A stretch of 20,329 nucleotides of DNA from a virus, in IMG/VR virus record IMGVR_UViG_3300020202_000230, positions 1 through 20,329 of that record, one strand, 5' to 3'. Both the position numbers and the translations under genes were made by a program. A model generated the notes under the pieces. The model saw only the letters and a list, made by a program, of their open reading frames with translations. It was not told the DNA's origin and searched no databases. Below are positions 11,986 through 19,566 of this stretch, in pieces (position 1 is the stretch's first letter; each line of letters starts with the position of its first letter).

Positions 11986-12242
11986 TGCAGGGCCGGGAGA
12001 TCACCGCGGCGGAGGCTGCGGGGATGACGCGCGCCCAAGCCATCGCGGCGCTGCAGCACTCGCCGCACGAGCGCGACCGGCGCGTCGGCGCGCTGCTGGC
12101 GGCCGGGCCGGTGATTGATGGCGCCGACGTGGCGCGGCTGCACGGCTTCGTCCCGAGGCTGACGGCCATGTCGCGAGCCGTGGGCTTGGCGATGCGCCAG
12201 ATGCAGGCTGAAGCCGCGGCATGGCGCGAGGCCGGCCTGTGA
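11985..12242 (+). CDS. Small helical hypothetical protein (85 aa)
   Basis: The 85-residue product is Ala-rich and helical: T-A-A-E-A-A-G-M-T-R-A-Q-A-I-A-A-L-Q, then R-R-V-G-A-L-L-A-A-G and M-S-R-A-V-G-L-A-M-R-Q-M-Q-A-E-A-A-A-W. There is no Cys, no signal peptide and no recognised family. Both junctions are TGATG overlaps, with the preceding unknown gene and with the portal, so translation is probably coupled. Its place right before the portal could indicate a packaging or portal-assembly helper, by position only. Confidence 0.6.
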   Translation: MQGREITAAEAAGMTRAQAIAALQHSPHERDRRVGALLAAGPVIDGADVARLHGFVPRLTAMSRAVGLAMRQMQAEAAAWREAGL

Positions 12243-14509
12243 TGGTCGACGAGGACAAGAAGAAGCGCAGCGCTGAAGAGGACAAGAAGATCCTCGAGCG
12301 CGCGCGCCAGCGCTGGAAGCAGGCCGACGAAGCCGAAAGCGAGAACCGCCGCAAGCAGGTCGACGACATGAAGTTCGCGGCGGCGAGCCCGGATGACAAC
12401 TTCCAGTGGCCGCAGTTGGTGCTCGACCAGCGGCTCGACCGCAATCAGGAAGGCGGCCCGCGGCCCTGCCTGACGATCAACAAGATTCCGACGCACATCC
12501 GCCAGGTCACGAACGAGCAGCGGATGAACCGGCCGCAGATCCGGGTGCAGCCGGTCGACGACAAGGCGGACCCGGAGGTCGCCGAGATCCTGAACGGCAT
12601 CATCCGGCACATCCAAGTGGCGAGCGAGGCAGACCTCGCCTACGACACGGCTTGCGACCAGCAGGTTGCGGCAGGCGAAGGGTACTTCCGCATCCTGACC
12701 GAGTACTGCGACGAGATGTCCTTCGACCAGGACATCGTAATCGCGCCGCTCGGAGACCGGATGAAGGTCTACATGGACCCGATAGGGCTGATGGCGCATC
12801 CGGCGGGACGGAAGTGCCAGTGGGGCTTCATCGTCGAGGACGTCCCGAAGGAGGATTACGAGGACGACTACGGCGACGAGCACCCTGTCGACTGGAACCT
12901 CGCCGGAGTGGGCGACCAGGCGGACTGGTATCCGAACAAGAAGACGGTGCGCATCGCTGAGTACTTCGAGATCGAGAAGAAGCCGGCGACGCTGCTGGGG
13001 TGGGAGATGCCCGACGGGACGACCGTCACGGCGATCGAGGGCGAGCCGCTGCCCGCCGGCGTGAACGCGGCTATGGTGCCGCGCAAGCGCAAGACGAAGC
13101 TGCCGCGCTGCATGTGGCGCAAGATCACCGGGCAGCACGTCATCGACGAGCGCGAGATGCCGACGAAGTACATCCCGATCATCCGGGTGGTCGGAAACCA
13201 GTGGGTGATCGAGGGCAAGCCGATCGTGTCCGGGCTGACGCGTAACGCCAAGGACGCGCAGCGGATGTACAACTACAACGCCTCGACCGAGGTGGAGATC
13301 AACGGCCTGGCCCCCAAGGCGCCGTGGATCGGGATGGCGGAGCAGTTCGAGGGCCACGAGGACAAGTGGCGCGCGTCGAACCGGGTGTCGTACGCGTACC
13401 TGCCGTACAACGCCGTCATCGACGAGGCGACCGGACAGATCGTGAGCGTGCAGCCGCCGCAGCGCGCGCAGCCGGCTATGCCGCAGGCGGCCATCATCAC
13501 GGCGAAGATGGCCGCGGCCGACGACATCAAGTCGACGACGGGGCAGTTCGACCCGTCGCTGGGAAACAACCCGCAGGCGAAGTCCGGTATTGCGCTGCAG
13601 CGCGAGCAGGTGAAGAGCGAGGTCGGCACCTTCCACTATGTGGATAACCTCGCCAGGGCGCTCCGGTACGCCGGGACCATCATCCTGGACATGATCCCGC
13701 GCGTGATGCCCGGAAAACGCATCGCACGCATCCTTGGCGAGGATGGGAAGCCGGACCACGTCGTTCTCGACTCATCGATCGGCAGCGCCTACGAGGACGT
13801 GACCGACGAGGCCGAGAAGAAGATCGGCAAGGTCTACAACATCGGCGTCGGCAAGTACGACGTCGTGGTGAGCACGGGCCCGTCGTTCACGACGAAGCGG
13901 CAGGAGGCTGCCGCGGACATGACCGCGCTGGTGCAGGCCAGCCCGCAGCTCATGGGGGTTATCGGCGACCTGTACTTCCGGGCGCTCGACATGCCGTACG
14001 CGGAGGAGTTCGCCAAGCGCATGAAGGTGATGCTCGCCCCGCCGGTGCAGGAACTCATCGCCGGCGAGGAGGAGGGCGGCGCCGAGATCCCGCCGGAGGT
14101 GAAGGCGGCCCTCGAGCAGGCCGAGCAGCAGATCGCCAACGTCACCGGACAGATGCAGGCCGCGCAGCAGGCCGTCGCCGAGCGCGACAAGACCGTCATG
14201 GAGCTCAAGGGCAAGCTCGACGGCCGCAACGTCGACGCCATGGCCAAGGTGTACGAGGCCGACAAGAAAGCCGAGGCCGAGATCTACAAAGCGCGCGCGG
14301 AAGTGGAGGTGGCGAAGGTGAACGCCGTCACCGCCGCCGCGGCCCAGCCGGAGAACACCGAAATGCAGGCCTTGATCGCGCACCTCGACGAGGTGCTCAA
14401 GGCCTACGACGCGAAGCTCGAGGCGCTGGCCCAGCACTCCGCGGCCATCGCCCAGCAGTTGCAGGCCTTCGAGATCGCGGCCACGACGCCGCTCACGAAC
14501 GCCGCTTAA
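12242..14509 (+). CDS. P22-type portal protein
   Basis: The 755-residue product is close to P22 gp1 (725). Recognisable portal features include the early F-Q-W-P-Q-L-V-L-D-Q-R, L-T-I-N-K-I-P-T-H-I-R-Q-V-T-N-E-Q-R, the I-A-P-L-G-D-R-M-K-V-Y-M-D-P segment, P-K-A-P-W-I-G near 360, and N-N-P-Q-A-K-S-G-I-A-L-Q near 442-453. The last 120 residues are a long Ala/Gln/Glu-rich helix, like the barrel helix of P22 portal. It forms the 12-subunit ring at one capsid vertex, where terminase and tail attach. ATG 12242 is chosen for its TGATG overlap; ATG 12221 in the same frame would add seven residues. Confidence 0.9.
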   Translation: MVDEDKKKRSAEEDKKILERARQRWKQADEAESENRRKQVDDMKFAAASPDDNFQWPQLVLDQRLDRNQEGGPRPCLTINKIPTHIRQVTNEQRMNRPQIRVQPVDDKADPEVAEILNGIIRHIQVASEADLAYDTACDQQVAAGEGYFRILTEYCDEMSFDQDIVIAPLGDRMKVYMDPIGLMAHPAGRKCQWGFIVEDVPKEDYEDDYGDEHPVDWNLAGVGDQADWYPNKKTVRIAEYFEIEKKPATLLGWEMPDGTTVTAIEGEPLPAGVNAAMVPRKRKTKLPRCMWRKITGQHVIDEREMPTKYIPIIRVVGNQWVIEGKPIVSGLTRNAKDAQRMYNYNASTEVEINGLAPKAPWIGMAEQFEGHEDKWRASNRVSYAYLPYNAVIDEATGQIVSVQPPQRAQPAMPQAAIITAKMAAADDIKSTTGQFDPSLGNNPQAKSGIALQREQVKSEVGTFHYVDNLARALRYAGTIILDMIPRVMPGKRIARILGEDGKPDHVVLDSSIGSAYEDVTDEAEKKIGKVYNIGVGKYDVVVSTGPSFTTKRQEAAADMTALVQASPQLMGVIGDLYFRALDMPYAEEFAKRMKVMLAPPVQELIAGEEEGGAEIPPEVKAALEQAEQQIANVTGQMQAAQQAVAERDKTVMELKGKLDGRNVDAMAKVYEADKKAEAEIYKARAEVEVAKVNAVTAAAAQPENTEMQALIAHLDEVLKAYDAKLEALAQHSAAIAQQLQAFEIAATTPLTNAA

Positions 14510-14517
14510 CCGCTCGG

Positions 14518-14563
14518 CGCGGACGGTAATTCCGCGTCACCGCAGTGGACTGTCGGGAGACAG
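14518..14563 (+). repeat. Two small hairpins between portal and scaffold
   Basis: CGCGGA (14518-14523) pairs with TCCGCG (14531-14536). CTGTC-GGGA-GACAG (14550-14563) is a 5-bp stem with a GNRA-type loop. No T-run follows, so they are not terminators. They may shape the mRNA in the 78-base gap before the scaffold ATG. Confidence 0.35.
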
Positions 14564-14587
14564 ACCGTTTCACCATAGGGAGCACGC

Positions 14588-15508
14588 ATGGCTGGAGAAC
14601 AGCCCGCGCCGCAGCCTGGCGCACAACCGCAGCCGCAGCAAACGCAGCAACCGCCCCAGACGCCTCCGCAGGACGGGCAGCGCCCGCCCAGCCGGACGTA
14701 CACGCAGGCGGACATGGACCGCATCACGAAGAAGGTGCGGGAGAACGCCGCGCGGGACGCGGAGCTTCGCCTGCGGCGCGAGATGGAATCGCGCCCGGCG
14801 TCGACCCCCGCCGCCCAGCCGGACAAGAAGGACCCGCCGCAGCAGGACGAGGCACCCAAGCGCGAGACCTATTCGTCGTACGAGGAGTATGTCGAGGCGC
14901 GCGCGGACTGGCGGGCGCGCGTGGCGGCGCGCGAGGAGCGCGAGCAGGCGGCCAAGGAAGAGCAGGAACGCAAGGAGCGCGAGACGCTCCAGACGCGCGA
15001 GAAGGACTGGCACGGCCGCATCAACAAGGCCGCCGAGAAGTACACCGATTTCGCGACGGTGATGGAGGACAGCGAGGCCACCCTCGCGCTTATCCACAGC
15101 AGCCCGATGAGGGCGTTCATCGTGGAGTCCGACATCGGCCCGGAAATCATCTACGAGCTCTGCCGAAACCCCGCTGAAGCGAAGCGGATCGCCGAGCTCC
15201 CGCCGCGCAAGCAGGCGGCGGAGATCACGAAGATCGAAGAGAAGCTCGCGGCTGCAGCACCAAAGCCCAACGACGAGGAGAAGGTCGACGAGGTCGACGA
15301 TCCGGGGAAGGAAGACCGGACGCGCGATAACTCCGGCCGCTTCACGTCGACGCAGAAAAAAGAGGCCCCGAAGCCGCCGCCCGAGCCGATCGAACCCGGC
15401 ACGAGCCGATCCGCCACCGCCAGCTCGAAGCCGTCCGACAAGGACGACGCCGACACCTGGAGGCGCAAGCGGGTCGCCGAGATCGAGGCGCGCCGCAAGG
15501 GGAAATAG
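14588..15508 (+). CDS. Scaffolding protein
   Basis: The 306-residue product is close in length to P22 gp8 (303) and lies between portal and coat genes, as gp8 does. It is very hydrophilic: a Gln/Pro-rich N-terminus, long charged helices (R-E-E-R-E-Q-A-A-K-E-E-Q-E-R-K-E-R), a central more conserved-looking part (Y-T-D-F-A-T-V-M-E-D-S and I-G-P-E-I-I-Y-E-L-C) and a strongly basic end (D-T-W-R-R-K-R-V-A-E-I-E-A-R-R-K-G-K). The basic C-terminal helix matches the coat-binding end of gp8. It guides prohead assembly and then leaves. GGGAG precedes the ATG. Confidence 0.82.
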   Translation: MAGEQPAPQPGAQPQPQQTQQPPQTPPQDGQRPPSRTYTQADMDRITKKVRENAARDAELRLRREMESRPASTPAAQPDKKDPPQQDEAPKRETYSSYEEYVEARADWRARVAAREEREQAAKEEQERKERETLQTREKDWHGRINKAAEKYTDFATVMEDSEATLALIHSSPMRAFIVESDIGPEIIYELCRNPAEAKRIAELPPRKQAAEITKIEEKLAAAAPKPNDEEKVDEVDDPGKEDRTRDNSGRFTSTQKKEAPKPPPEPIEPGTSRSATASSKPSDKDDADTWRRKRVAEIEARRKGK

Positions 15509-15524
15509 AAACCGGGCAATAGCA

Positions 15525-15538
15525 CCGCCGGGAGGCGG
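15525..15538 (+). repeat. Hairpin in the coat-gene leader
   Basis: CCGCC-GGGA-GGCGG is a 5-bp GC stem with the same GGGA loop as the hairpin before the scaffold gene. It lies 30 bases before the coat start, ahead of an AAGGGAGAAG ribosome-binding site that can itself pair with nearby TTCCC. Confidence 0.35.
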
Positions 15539-15567
15539 CGCGTTCCCATCAAGGGAGAAGTTCCCCC

Positions 15568-16749
15568 GTGTCGAACGACATCCTCACCCCTACGCAGGTG
15601 ACGCGCGAAGCGCTGCGCATCCTGCACCAGAAGCTGAACTTCGTTGGCCGGGTCAACCGGCAGTACGACGACTCCTACGCCCAGAAGGGCGCGAAGATCG
15701 GCTCGTCGCTCAAGATCCGCCTGCCGAACGAGTACACGGTGCGCACCGGCGCCGTGATGGCGTCGCAGGACACCTCCGAGCAGAGCGTGACGGTCACCAT
15801 GGCGACGCAGAAGGGCGTCGACATGGAGTTCTCGTCGCAGGATCTCACGCTGTCCCTCGACGACTACTCCGAGCGCATCCTCGAGCCGGCGATGTCGGTG
15901 CTGGCGGCCAACATCGAGGCCGACGCGCTGTCGATGTACAAGGACGTCTACAACCAGGTGAACAACCTCGGTGCGGCGGCCACGTACAAGAAGCTGCTCG
16001 AGGTGCGCAAGAAGCTGGTGGACAACCTCACGCCGATGGACAAGTCGGCGACGATGACCCTGAACACGCAGGACAACGTCGACCTGGTAGACGCCCTGAA
16101 GGGTCTCTTCCAGCCCTCGCAGATCCTCGCGGAGCAGTACCGCGACGGCTCGCTCGGCCGCACCGCAGGCTTCGAGTTCTTCGAGAACACTCTGCTGGTG
16201 AACCACACCTCGGGCACCGACGCCTCGGCGCACACCGTGAACGGCGCGAACCAGACCGGCTCGTCCATCACGGTCGCGACCGGCACCGGCACCTTCGTGG
16301 CGGGCGACATCATCACCTTCGCGGGCTGCAACCGCGTGCACCCGGAGACGAAGTCCGACACGGGCGAGCTGCAGCAGTTCGTGGTCACCGCCAACTACGC
16401 GGGCGGCGCCGGCAACGTGTCGATCAGCCCGGCGATCACCACCTCGGGCGCGCGGCAGAACTGCGCAGCCTCGCCGACCAACGGCGGCGCGGTCACCAAG
16501 GTGGGCGGCAACGCCGAGGTCTACGGCATCTCGCTGGGCTTCCACAAGGACGCCTTCGTGTTCGTGTCGGCGGACCTGGTGATGCCCAAGGGCGTGCACT
16601 TCGGTGCCCGCGAGGTGATGGACGGGATCTCGATGCGCATCGTCAGCGCGTACGACATCACGAACGACACCTTCCCGGCGCGCATCGACGTGCTCTACGG
16701 CTACGAGACGGTGCGGGCGCAGCTCGCCTGCCGCTTCGCCAACAACTAG
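15568..16749 (+). CDS. Major coat protein, P22 gp5 family
   Basis: The 393-residue product compares with 430 for P22 gp5. It opens with S-N-D-I-L-T-P-T-Q-V-T-R-E-A-L-R-I-L, followed by K-I-G-S-S-L-K-I-R-L-P and the S-S-Q-D-L-T-L-S-L-D-D-Y-S-E-R-I-L-E-P-A segment typical of the family. A Thr/Gly-rich beta region at about 215-310 (V-A-T-G-T-G-T-F-V-A-G-D-I-I-T-F-A-G) corresponds to the inserted I-domain region. The C-terminus returns to the HK97 fold (F-P-A-R-I-D-V-L-Y-G-Y). The GTG start at 15568 is supported by AAGGGAGAAG, with no in-frame alternative nearby. It forms the icosahedral shell with the scaffold encoded just upstream. Confidence 0.9.
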   Translation: MSNDILTPTQVTREALRILHQKLNFVGRVNRQYDDSYAQKGAKIGSSLKIRLPNEYTVRTGAVMASQDTSEQSVTVTMATQKGVDMEFSSQDLTLSLDDYSERILEPAMSVLAANIEADALSMYKDVYNQVNNLGAAATYKKLLEVRKKLVDNLTPMDKSATMTLNTQDNVDLVDALKGLFQPSQILAEQYRDGSLGRTAGFEFFENTLLVNHTSGTDASAHTVNGANQTGSSITVATGTGTFVAGDIITFAGCNRVHPETKSDTGELQQFVVTANYAGGAGNVSISPAITTSGARQNCAASPTNGGAVTKVGGNAEVYGISLGFHKDAFVFVSADLVMPKGVHFGAREVMDGISMRIVSAYDITNDTFPARIDVLYGYETVRAQLACRFANN

Positions 16750-16750
16750 C

Positions 16751-16791
16751 AGTCCGCCGCTAGGTAGCGCCGGGCTCGCATAGACGGCGCT
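16751..16791 (+). repeat. Leader copy of a late-promoter 14-mer plus hairpin
   Basis: AGTCCGCCGCTAGG (16751-16764) repeats exactly the bases at 9736-9749, which span the end of the late promoter -10 and its start site. A 7-bp stem follows: AGCGCCG (16766-16772) with CGGCGCT (16785-16791), loop 12. No -35 box is present here. Confidence 0.4.
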
Positions 16792-16822
16792 CACCCTCCG
16801 GCACTTCTTCGGGAGTACAGCA

Positions 16823-17080
16823 ATGGCTGCACGGCAACTCAGCAGGAAGAACCCCGACGGCACGCAGATGGGCCAGTCGGCCACGGACAAGATCGGCTTC
16901 TACGGCACCACGGCGATCGTCCAGCGCTCGGGCTCGGCGCAGGCCGCCCTGACGCTGACCACGGTGAAGACGACGGGCTTCGGCTTCCAGAGCTCGGCCG
17001 CCTTCGAGGCGTTCATCGCGCAGCTCGAGGAAATCCGCGCGACGCTCGCCGCCCTCGGCCTGTTCAAGGGCAGCACGTAA
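16823..17080 (+). CDS. Decoration / head-fibre-like protein, copy 1 (85 aa)
   Basis: The 85-residue product carries D-K-I-G-F-Y-G-T-T-A-I-V-Q-R-S-G-S-A-Q-A, a pattern (G-F-x-G followed by Q-x-S/T-G-x-x-Q-A-A-L) frequent in small phage head-fibre or capsid-decoration proteins. It ends in a helix (E-A-F-I-A-Q-L-E-E-I-R-A-T-L-A) that may trimerise. It is a close paralogue of the next gene (about 70 % identity over the last 70 residues by eye). GGGAG precedes the ATG. Placement straight after the coat gene supports a capsid-surface role, which is inference. Confidence 0.65.
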   Translation: MAARQLSRKNPDGTQMGQSATDKIGFYGTTAIVQRSGSAQAALTLTTVKTTGFGFQSSAAFEAFIAQLEEIRATLAALGLFKGST

Positions 17081-17085
17081 GTCTC

Positions 17086-17111
17086 GGGAGGGGGCTTTCG
17101 GGCCCCCTCTC
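17086..17111 (+). repeat. Strong hairpin between the two paralogues
   Basis: GGGAGGGGGC (17086-17095) pairs with GCCCCCTCTC (17102-17111) around a six-base loop, a 10-bp stem with one wobble. No T-run follows, so it is more likely a processing or stability element than a terminator. Confidence 0.45.
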
Positions 17112-17129
17112 CCACCTCGGGAGATCACC

Positions 17130-17378
17130 ATGCCAGGCAAAGCACTCGGCGTCGCGAACTCGGTACTCGGAGAGTCGGCCAGCGATCCGGTCGGCTTCTA
17201 CGGGACCAACGGCGTCTCGCAACGCTCCGGCGCCTCACAAGGGGCGCTTACCCTCACCACCTGCCTCCAGTCGGGCTTCGGCTTCCAGACCTCGGCAGGC
17301 TTCAACGCCTTCATCGCCCAGCTGGAAGAAATCCGGGCGACGCTGGCGGCGACCGGCCTCTTCAAAGGCAGCGCGTGA
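17130..17378 (+). CDS. Decoration / head-fibre-like protein, copy 2 (82 aa)
   Basis: The 82-residue paralogue of the preceding gene shares G-F-Y-G-T, Q-R-S-G, A-L-T-L-T-T, G-F-G-F-Q and the nearly identical end N-A-F-I-A-Q-L-E-E-I-R-A-T-L-A-A-T-G-L-F-K-G-S. The N-terminal 12 residues differ, so the duplication affects mainly the core and C-terminal helix. A single Cys appears in the middle, absent from copy 1. GGGAG precedes the ATG. Its stop overlaps the GTG of the DUF115-like gene. Two copies could assemble mixed oligomers on the capsid. Confidence 0.65.
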   Translation: MPGKALGVANSVLGESASDPVGFYGTNGVSQRSGASQGALTLTTCLQSGFGFQTSAGFNAFIAQLEEIRATLAATGLFKGSA

Positions 17379-18178
17379 AGAAGCCCTTCCGGCTGGAACT
17401 CCAGACGGACTGCATCGTTCCGCTTCCCCGCATGCAGGAGAACGCGGAGCGGTGCAGCGCGCCGCGCGTGCAGATGGCGCCGCCGCACGGCCGGAAGCTC
17501 GCCATCGTCGGAGGCGGCCCGCTCGTCGCTCACGACCTGCCGGAATTGCAGGCCTGGCAGGGCGACGTGTGGGGCATCAACCACACCGCTGGCTGGCTGG
17601 TCGAGAACGGCATCGACGCCATGATGGTCTCGGTCGACCCGCAGCCGTGGACCCCACCGGCCAACGTACGCCGCGCGCTCCTCGCCACCTGCGCCGACCC
17701 GTCTGTGTTCGAGCAGCTCGCAGGGAAGGACGTGAAGGCCTTCGACCTGCACGAGACCGCGCTCGGCGGCATCTTCGGCGGCTGCACGACGGCAACCCGC
17801 ATGCCGATCCTCGCCCTGCGGATGGGCTACACCGACATCAGCTTCTTCGGCTGCGAGGGGTCCTACTCCGGCGACCGGGACCACGTTGACCGCCACAACG
17901 GCGAGGCGATGGAGCTCATCATCCGCGCCGGCGGCAACGACTACCGCTGCGAGACCGGGCTTCTCATCCAGTGCCAGGACTTCGCGGCGATCTTCGGCAC
18001 GTTCGGCAACTTCTTCAAGAACCGCAGCGGCGGCCTGCTCAAGGCCATGATCGAGAACCCCGACACCTGGGAGATCGTCGCCGTGTCGGCGGCCATGCGG
18101 GACCACCTCGAGAAGGTCAACGGCGAAATCTGGAAGCTCGCGCTCGACGAGCCCTACCACCTGAAGGAGGCAGCATGA
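17375..18178 (+). CDS. DUF115 / MptE-like Rossmann enzyme in the head operon
   Basis: The 267-residue product has a Rossmann-type start (K-L-A-I-V-G-G-G-P-L-V-A-H-D-L, residues 41-55), then D-V-W-G-I-N-H-T-A and M-M-V-S-V-D-P-Q near 83-90, and later I-S-F-F-G-C-E-G-S-Y-S followed by H-V-D-R-H. This order resembles DUF115 proteins, which include archaeal MptE pterin diphosphokinase and bacterial flagellin glycosylation factors. The reaction here cannot be told from sequence; sugar or nucleotide transfer onto a virion protein is one possibility. The GTG start overlaps the paralogue stop and its stop overlaps the next ATG, so it is co-expressed with head proteins. Confidence 0.6.
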   Translation: MKKPFRLELQTDCIVPLPRMQENAERCSAPRVQMAPPHGRKLAIVGGGPLVAHDLPELQAWQGDVWGINHTAGWLVENGIDAMMVSVDPQPWTPPANVRRALLATCADPSVFEQLAGKDVKAFDLHETALGGIFGGCTTATRMPILALRMGYTDISFFGCEGSYSGDRDHVDRHNGEAMELIIRAGGNDYRCETGLLIQCQDFAAIFGTFGNFFKNRSGGLLKAMIENPDTWEIVAVSAAMRDHLEKVNGEIWKLALDEPYHLKEAA

Positions 18179-18606
18179 AGAGCATCCGCATCCTCGTTGC
18201 GCTCGCGCTGGCGCTGGCCGCGGCCGGCGCCTTCGCTCAGAACGCGAACCGCGGCGGCACGATCTACGAGTCGGCCACGCGTGCGGCCACGGTGACGAGC
18301 GGCGACATCGCGAACGACGTCTACCGCGGCATCCACCTTATCGTGGACGTGACCACCGCGCCAGGCGGCGACACGATCACGCCGAAGATCCAAGGCAAGG
18401 ACCTGACGAGCGGGAAGTACTACGACATCCTGGTCGGGGCGGCGATCAGTTCGACCGGCACCAACGTCCTGAAGGTGTACCCGGGCATCGGGGCCTCGGC
18501 CAACGCCGCGGCCAACGACTTCCTGCCGCGCGTGTGGCGCGTGGTCGTCACCCACTCGGCCGGGACGAACTTCGTCTACTCGGTCGGCTACAACGCGGAC
18601 TACTAG
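18175..18606 (+). CDS. Secreted-type beta-rich protein with Sec signal peptide (143 aa)
   Basis: The 143-residue product starts with a clear Sec signal: M-K-S-I-R, a hydrophobic core (I-L-V-A-L-A-L-A-L-A-A-A) and a likely A-F-A|Q cleavage site after residue 21. The mature part is beta-rich (I-H-L-I-V-D-V-T-T-A-P, D-T-I-T-P-K-I-Q-G-K-D, R-V-W-R-V-V-V-T-H) with one compact domain and no Cys. GGAGG precedes the ATG, which overlaps the previous stop (ATGA). The mature domain resembles small beta-sandwich proteins found among phage tail or capsid genes, but a signal peptide there is unusual. No specific function is assigned. Confidence 0.65.
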   Translation: MKSIRILVALALALAAAGAFAQNANRGGTIYESATRAATVTSGDIANDVYRGIHLIVDVTTAPGGDTITPKIQGKDLTSGKYYDILVGAAISSTGTNVLKVYPGIGASANAAANDFLPRVWRVVVTHSAGTNFVYSVGYNADY

Positions 18607-18609
18607 CCC

Positions 18610-19545
18610 ATGAAACCCATGCTGAAACGCATTGTGGCGGGCGTGGCGGCCCTCGCCGTCGCCGGGGCGGCCCTCGCCGCCAACGTCTTCAACATCCTCG
18701 ACACGGTGGCCCTGAACTTCAGCACGGCCACGGTGACCGGGACCCTGTCCGCCGCCAACGGCGGCACCGGGGTGGCGAACAACTCGGCGGCGACCCTCAC
18801 GCGCTCGGGCAATCACGGTCTCACGATCACCACAACCGGCACGACGAGCGTCACGCTGCCGACCAGCGGGACGGTGGCTACGCTGGCGGGCTCCGAATCG
18901 CTTACGAACAAGACCATCAGCGCAGCGGTGTTCAGCGGCACGCACACCGGAAATTTCGTGTCGAGCGCCACGCAGAGCTCGTTCGGTGGGGCGTATGACA
19001 GCACCGGATCGGGCGTGCTGTCGGTCATCGGCACCACCGGCTCGTTACTCGTGAAGAACACGGCTGGCTCCTCCGGGAACGCCGGGGTGGTGTGGAACAC
19101 GGCCACGTCCACCGACAACAAGTTTCTCTCCTTCGGCACCGAGGGCACTTACACGGAACGGGGCTCGATTGACTACAACCGAGCTGGTACGGCGGTGCGC
19201 TACAACACCTCGTCCGATGCGCGTCTGAAGGACAGCATCCGCGACGCTGCATATGACCCGAGTGCCATCGAACGCATCCGGGTGCGCTCGTTCAAGTGGC
19301 GTGAAAGCGGAGCGTCCACTGCGCGCGGGTTCGTCGCGCAGGAGCTCGTTACCGTCGAGCCGGACGCGGTGAAGACCTGCGAGCCTCGACAGCCGATCAA
19401 GGAATGCCAGTGGGGCGTCGACTACTCGAAGATGGTCCCGCTGCTCGTGCAGGAGATTCAAGCGCTGCGCGCGCGCCTGGCTGCCGTGGAGGCGAAGGCC
19501 ATGGCGGCGGAGCAGGACCACATCCGCGTCTCGGCGCGGCGCTGA
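18610..19545 (+). CDS. Fibre-like protein with signal peptide and S74 chaperone domain
   Basis: The 311-residue product begins with a Sec-like signal (M-L-K-R, V-A-G-V-A-A-L-A-V-A-G-A-A-L-A, likely cut after residue 23). A Thr/Gly/Ser-rich beta region typical of trimeric fibres spans about 35-195 (N-G-G-T-G-V-A, L-T-N-K-T-I). Residues 201-290 form an S74 intramolecular chaperone: S-S-D-A-R-L-K (Ser202, Lys207 as the cleavage dyad), F-K-W, F-V-A-Q-E-L, P-D-A-V, and a final helix V-P-L-L-V-Q-E-I-Q-A-L. Such domains trimerise the fibre and then cleave themselves off. Receptor-binding fibres normally lack signal peptides. It follows the previous signal-bearing gene after a three-base gap. Confidence 0.75.
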   Translation: MKPMLKRIVAGVAALAVAGAALAANVFNILDTVALNFSTATVTGTLSAANGGTGVANNSAATLTRSGNHGLTITTTGTTSVTLPTSGTVATLAGSESLTNKTISAAVFSGTHTGNFVSSATQSSFGGAYDSTGSGVLSVIGTTGSLLVKNTAGSSGNAGVVWNTATSTDNKFLSFGTEGTYTERGSIDYNRAGTAVRYNTSSDARLKDSIRDAAYDPSAIERIRVRSFKWRESGASTARGFVAQELVTVEPDAVKTCEPRQPIKECQWGVDYSKMVPLLVQEIQALRARLAAVEAKAMAAEQDHIRVSARR

Positions 19546-19566
19546 CCTTTCAACCAGGGAGAACAC

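Noticed and set aside
11837-13759. Very long minus-strand open frame (640 codons) opposite the portal region
   Set aside because: It is antisense to a well-supported portal gene, its composition (runs of Arg, His, Leu, Val) is typical of a mirror frame in GC-rich DNA, and it has no recognisable domain.
15151-16890. Long minus-strand frame (579 codons) opposite the coat gene
   Set aside because: Antisense shadow of the coat protein with biased composition and no motifs.
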